A stretch of DNA of 64,000 bases from JAMOQA01 sp964420365 (GTDB lineage Bacteria > Acidobacteriota > Polarisedimenticolia > J045): positions 1 through 64,000 of the forward strand of contig CAYQTA010000069.1 in NCBI GenBank assembly GCA_964420365.1, written 5' to 3'. Below, in pieces: positions 60,408 through 64,000 of this stretch; within the stretch, counting starts at the first letter, position 1; the number at the start of each line of letters is the position of its first letter. The position numbers and the translations under genes were made by a program. The notes under the pieces are model-generated. The model was not told where the DNA came from, searched no databases, and was given only the letters and a program-made list of their open reading frames with translations.

Positions 60408-61531
60408 CCGCTCGTCACCTCCTCCACCGCGGGTTCCCCCGCGGGCAGCTCCACCCGGAACCGGGCCCCGCCGAGGGGGCTCTCCCCCACCCGGACCAGG
60501 CCGCCGTGGGCCAGGGTCACCTGCTCGACGACGGCGAGCCCGAGGCCCGTTCCCTCGTCCCGGGTGCTGAAGAACGGCTCGAAGATCCGCTCCCTCAGCT
60601 CCGGGGGAATCCCGGGGCCGCTGTCGTCGACGACGAAGACGACCCGGTCGGCCTCCCGGGCCACCGTCACCCGCACCTCGCCGCCGGCCGGCGTCGCCTC
60701 GAGCCCGTTTCCGACCAGGTTGAGGAGCGCCCGGCGAATCCCTTCCCCGTCGAGCCGCGCCTCTCCCGGCCCCCGCTCTTCCGTCGTCAGCCGCAGGTCC
60801 ACCTCCCGGGCGCAGGCGACCGGTTCGAGGGCGGCCACGACCTCGCGGGCCAGGCGCACGGGGTCGACGGGGGCGCGCCGTGCCTTGCGGCCCCGCACCG
60901 CGGCGAGGAGGCGGGAGACGGTCCCGGAGAGCCGCCGGACCTCGAGGAGGATCCGCTCCGCCATCTCCCGCGAGGGAGCGTCGTCCGCCAGGTCGTCGAC
61001 GAGCAGCGACGCCAGCAGTTCCAGGCTTCCCAGCGGGTTCCGCACCTCGTGGGCGACCTCCGCGGCCATCCGGCCGAGCGCCTCGAGACGCGTCCGCCGC
61101 CGGGTCTCCTCCTCGAGCTCGACGACCCGTGTCACTTCCTCCACGACCAGGAGCCGCCCCGCCGCGTCCCCGGGGAGGATCATTCCCCGGGACCGGACGA
61201 GGAAGTGCCGGCGCCCGGCAGGAGCGTCCAGGGCGAGGCGTCCATCCGCCTCGCTCCCGAGGAACCGGTCGAAGGGGGGGGCGATCCGTCCACCCTGGCC
61301 GACGACGCCCAGCTCCCGGGCCGCCCGGTTGGCCGCGAGGACCGTGCCGTCCTCCGCGGCGAGGGCGATTCCCGCGCCCAGCGTCTCGAGGATGCCGTCG
61401 AGGATCCGGGCCAACCGTTCCTTTTCCGCGAGGGCCCGGGCCAGCTTCCGCCCGGCGTCGGCGAGGCGGTCCGCCAGGAGGAACGCCTCCCGGGAGACCC
61501 GCTCCCGATCCTCCCGCGGCACGGTGCTCAC
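60404..61531 (-). CDS. flgS: Histidine kinase partner of the flagellar activator (FlgS/FleS type)
   Basis: This 375-residue soluble kinase has an N-terminal coiled helix, a PAS-like domain (about residues 45-135: ILETLGAGIALAAEDGTVLAANR) and an H-box AEVAHEVRNPLGSL with His161. The ATPase domain has LLNLVGNGLEA, VDDSGPGIP, FFSTRDEGTGLGLAVV. No transmembrane segment is present, so it should sense an internal signal such as export-gate completion, as in epsilon-proteobacterial FlgS; the signal is inference. It starts at GTG 61531 overlapping the TPR stop. Confidence 0.88.
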   Translation of the reverse strand: MSTVPREDRERVSREAFLLADRLADAGRKLARALAEKERLARILDGILETLGAGIALAAEDGTVLAANRAARELGVVGQGGRIAPPFDRFLGSEADGRLALDAPAGRRHFLVRSRGMILPGDAAGRLLVVEEVTRVVELEEETRRRTRLEALGRMAAEVAHEVRNPLGSLELLASLLVDDLADDAPSREMAERILLEVRRLSGTVSRLLAAVRGRKARRAPVDPVRLAREVVAALEPVACAREVDLRLTTEERGPGEARLDGEGIRRALLNLVGNGLEATPAGGEVRVTVAREADRVVFVVDDSGPGIPPELRERIFEPFFSTRDEGTGLGLAVVEQVTLAHGGLVRVGESPLGGARFRVELPAGEPAVEEVTSG

Positions 61532-63354
61532 GAGGCGTTCCCCCCGGCCGCCGCCGACCCCGCCCGGGCCTGCTCTCCCGCCGGGGCGGGCGGGATCCCG
61601 AGCAGATTCTCCACCGCGAACCGCACCGGCTCGGGCGGGTCGCCCGCGAGGATCGCCCGCAGGCGCTGCTCGGCCCGCTCCCGGCTTCCCTCCCGCAGCT
61701 CGCACGCCGCCACCCGCACCTGGGCCCAGTCGGCCCCGGGCGCGTTCCGCGGCAGGGTCCGGGCGGCCGCCCGGAAGTCCCGGCAGGCCTCTTCCCACGC
61801 CCCGGCGATGGCCCGGGCGTCCCCCCGGAGGAGGGCCGCTTCCCCGGTGACCTCGCCGAGCGGCTCGAGGGCGGCCCGCGCCGCCGGCACGTCCCCCTCC
61901 GCCCAGGCCGCGCGCGCGAGGAGCGTCCGCTTCGCCGCGGCATCCCTTCCCCCGAGCCGGGACCCGCGGAGCACTTCCCGGATGACCTTCCAGTGCTCTT
62001 CCCGGGCGAGGGCGGCGAGGCGGGCGGGGTCGTCAGGGGCGATCCCCTCGGGGACCTCGTCCGGCGCGCACCGGGCGAGACCGAGCCGGGCCTGCCGGGC
62101 AATCGGGCCGTACCAGTGCTTCTCGAGCACCCGGTAGATCGCCGCGGCCCGGTCGTACTCCCCGACGCGTTCGCGCAGCCGGCCGGCGGCGAGCCGGATC
62201 CCCGGCGTGATCTCGTCGACCTGGCCGAGCCGTTCCGCGAGGCGCAGCACGAAGGCGGCCGCCAGCTCGTCCTTCTCGAGGTCGGGCGCCATCAGCCGAA
62301 CGATCCGGTCGAAGTGGGACCGGGCGAAGGTCCGGGAGAGCCGGTCCCCCGACTCGATGATCCCGGCCAGCATCAGGAGGGCCGCCCGGCGTCCCTCCTT
62401 CTCCACCTTCAGGTCGACGAGGCGTCGGATCGCCTTCGCCACGAGGAGCGGATCGGTGGCCGACTCCAGCACGTCCCGGTACGCGATCCAGGCGTCGTCC
62501 TCGTCCCGCTGCTTCTCGAGGACCTGGGCGGTGAACAGGCGCGCCGCGGCGATCTTCACCGGGTCGTCCGCCGTCTCGACGACCTCCTGGGCGAGGGCGA
62601 GGGCGGTCCTGCTCCGGCCGATCTTCTCGAGGGCCCGCGCGGCCCGGAGCAGCGCCTCGGGACGGCGCGGATCCCGCGGGTAGACGTTGGCGAACCGCAG
62701 CATCGCCCGGGCGGCCTCCCGTGGAGACCCGAGCCGGGCCTTCGCGTCGGCCCAGAGCCAGAGCAGGTCCGGGTTCCGGACGATCCTCCCCGGCTCGAGG
62801 GCCTCGAGGCGGGCGAGGGTCTCCTGGACCTTCCGCACCCTGCCGAGCAGCGCGTACGTCCGGGCGAGCCGCCCGAGGACCGCGACCGGGTCGGCCAGGC
62901 GTTCGCGCAGCAGGCGCTCGTCCGCCCGGGCGGCCTTCACCCGCTCTCCGAGCTGCAGGTAGAGGGCCGGCAGGGCACGCAGGGCGCGGACCGCCCAGGG
63001 ACTCTCCGGGGCGACCCGCACGAGCCGCTCGAGGTCGATCACGGCACCGCGGGCATCCCCCTTCCGGCGCCGGGCCATCGCGCGGCGCCAGAGGAGCATC
63101 GGGTTGTCCGGGTGCCCCTCGAGCAGGTGGTCGACCAGCCAGGTCGCCTCCGACGAGTTCGCCTGCCCCTGCCGGTCCAGCTCGACCAGCAGCTCGAAGG
63201 CCGCGGCGTCCCACGCGCCCCGGTTCTCGGCCCGCTCGAGCCGCGCGCGCAGCTCGCGGATCCGCGCCTCGTCCCCGGGGGACGGCGCGGCCCAGCCGAG
63301 CGGCAGGCACAGCGCCAGCGCGGCGAGCACCCCGACTGTCCAGGTTCGAGACAT
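61528..63354 (-). CDS. Exported TPR protein at the head of the kinase-activator operon
   Basis: This 608-residue protein has a signal peptide (SRTWTVGVLAALALCLPLGW) and many TPR-like helix pairs from about residue 40 to 590 (for example LLWRRAMARRRKGDARGAVI, RPEALLRAARALEKIGRSRT). There is no enzymatic domain. It likely acts in the periplasm as a scaffold or sensor input. Its stop overlaps the kinase GTG (TGA/GTGA), so the three genes form one translationally coupled operon. Its function in flagellar assembly is not known. Confidence 0.8.
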   Translation of the reverse strand: MSRTWTVGVLAALALCLPLGWAAPSPGDEARIRELRARLERAENRGAWDAAAFELLVELDRQGQANSSEATWLVDHLLEGHPDNPMLLWRRAMARRRKGDARGAVIDLERLVRVAPESPWAVRALRALPALYLQLGERVKAARADERLLRERLADPVAVLGRLARTYALLGRVRKVQETLARLEALEPGRIVRNPDLLWLWADAKARLGSPREAARAMLRFANVYPRDPRRPEALLRAARALEKIGRSRTALALAQEVVETADDPVKIAAARLFTAQVLEKQRDEDDAWIAYRDVLESATDPLLVAKAIRRLVDLKVEKEGRRAALLMLAGIIESGDRLSRTFARSHFDRIVRLMAPDLEKDELAAAFVLRLAERLGQVDEITPGIRLAAGRLRERVGEYDRAAAIYRVLEKHWYGPIARQARLGLARCAPDEVPEGIAPDDPARLAALAREEHWKVIREVLRGSRLGGRDAAAKRTLLARAAWAEGDVPAARAALEPLGEVTGEAALLRGDARAIAGAWEEACRDFRAAARTLPRNAPGADWAQVRVAACELREGSRERAEQRLRAILAGDPPEPVRFAVENLLGIPPAPAGEQARAGSAAAGGNAS

Positions 63355-63545
63355 GCTCCGGGCTCGTCCTTTCGAGCCGGTCCCCCAGCAAGCGGTGTGC
63401 CGCCGGCGAGGAAGAGCGGTCACGGAAGACCGATCCCATGATCCTGGAAGGAGTTGCAGGGGAAGGCCGCGTACGCGACCTGCGGGAACGGGGTGCCGGT
63501 CCGCCGTCGGAGACCGGCAGGAGGTGCCGGGGCATGGACGATCTC

Positions 63546-63573
63546 TTGACACCCCGCCCCCGGGGCCTATGTA
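63546..63573 (+). promoter_or_regulatory. Sigma-70-type promoter of the response-regulator gene
   Basis: TTGACA (63546-63551) is followed by a 16-base spacer and TATGTA (63568-63573). This is a perfect -35 in GC-rich DNA. The gene start is about 62 bases downstream. Confidence 0.65.
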
Positions 63574-63634
63574 TTGGCACCGGGCACCGCGAAACCGTAC
63601 CAACCACGACGAACAACCGGAGGAGAGAGGGAGC

Positions 63635-64000
63635 ATGAGCCACGACCAGGAGAGGGAGCGCTGGAACATCGTCGTCGCCGAGGACGAGCCCGGCCTCCTG
63701 CGCACCATCGTCGACTACCTCGCCGAGCTCGGACACGACGTGCGCGGTGCCTCGACGGGCGACCGGGCCTGGGAGCTGCTGGTGGAGGAACCGGCCGACG
63801 TCCTGCTGACCGACCTCAAGATCCCCGGTCTCGGTGGCCTCGACCTGCTGGCGCGGGCCCGGGAGCACTACCCGGACATGGTCGTGATCATCATGACCGG
63901 CTTCGCCACCGTGCACTCCGCGGTGGAGGCGATGCGGGAGGGCGCCGCCGACTACCTGGCGAAGCCCTTCGCCATGGCCCAGCTTCGCCTCGCCCTGGAG
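63635..64000 (+). CDS. Response regulator, N-terminal receiver domain, 3' end outside window
   Basis: 122 residues are visible. A receiver domain has acidic residues in VVAEDEPG, phospho-Asp60 in VLLTDLKIPGLGG, Thr in IIMTGFAT and Lys in YLAKPFAMAQL. The AKPF end resembles NtrC-class or PilR/AtoC regulators, but the output domain is not visible. AGGAGAGAGGGAGC precedes the ATG. It is divergent from the TPR-kinase-activator operon across a 280-base gap. It may be a second activator or a different two-component partner. Confidence 0.88.
   Translation, partial: MSHDQERERWNIVVAEDEPGLLRTIVDYLAELGHDVRGASTGDRAWELLVEEPADVLLTDLKIPGLGGLDLLARAREHYPDMVVIIMTGFATVHSAVEAMREGAADYLAKPFAMAQLRLALE

Noticed and set aside
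60880..63441. 853-codon plus-strand frame opposite the kinase and TPR genes
   Set aside because: Antisense to recognised domains (H-box, TPR).

Overview
The window is high-GC DNA from a motile diderm bacterium. FlgH, FlgI and FlgA (L-ring, P-ring and P-ring chaperone), a CusCBA-type efflux system with an outer-membrane channel, and signal-peptide secreted proteins all imply two membranes. Flagellar control appears to use sigma-54, an NtrC-class activator and sigma-28. CheC/CheX-type phosphatases and FliW/CsrA are also present. This fits Myxococcota-like or uncultured candidate-phylum lineages, but nothing here fixes the phylum; there is no rRNA. Almost every gene has strong G/C third-position bias, so the opposite strand carries long spurious reading frames.

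Left part (1-19.6 kb), accessory and housekeeping: a partial secreted gingipain-family (C25) peptidase; a ZIP metal transporter; a small Cys/His protein followed by a TolC-like channel, an adaptor and an RND pump (heavy-metal efflux operon); a secreted alpha/beta hydrolase; a very large secreted protein built from three propeller units separated by PKD domains; acetyl-CoA synthetase; and the tmRNA gene ssrA.

Middle and right (19.6-63.4 kb), flagellar supercluster: motA-motB-fliL run rightward, and most of the rest runs leftward. From right to left, the leftward transcription units are: a TPR protein-histidine kinase-sigma-54 activator operon; flgB-flgC-fliE-fliF-fliG-fliH-fliI-fliJ-motE; a hypothetical secreted protein, an M23 peptidase and a coiled-coil protein; fliK; flgD-flgE; fliN2-fliO-fliP-fliQ-fliR-flhB-flhA-flhF-flhG-fliA-fliM-fliN and two small genes; flgF-flgG-flgA-flgH-flgI-flgJ; and flgM-flgN-flgK-flgL-fliW-csrA-HDOD. 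A rightward chemotaxis island (CheC/CheX-like domain fused to a pseudo-receiver, then cheY, then a cheX-like gene) sits between fliK and the M23 gene. Flagellin, fliD and fliS are not in the window.

The regulation can be read from the sequence. Five -24/-12 (sigma-54) promoters precede flgB, fliK, flgD, fliN2 and flgF. Five sigma-28 type promoters precede motA, a divergent 92-codon small gene, flgM (inside the end of flgJ), the CheC-like fusion gene and cheY. Two upstream dyads are shared between distant sigma-54 promoters and are good candidates for activator binding sites. The inferred order is: kinase/activator plus sigma-54 make basal body, hook and FliA; FlgM is exported; FliA then turns on stator and chemotaxis genes. 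The right edge begins another response regulator behind a sigma-70-like promoter.
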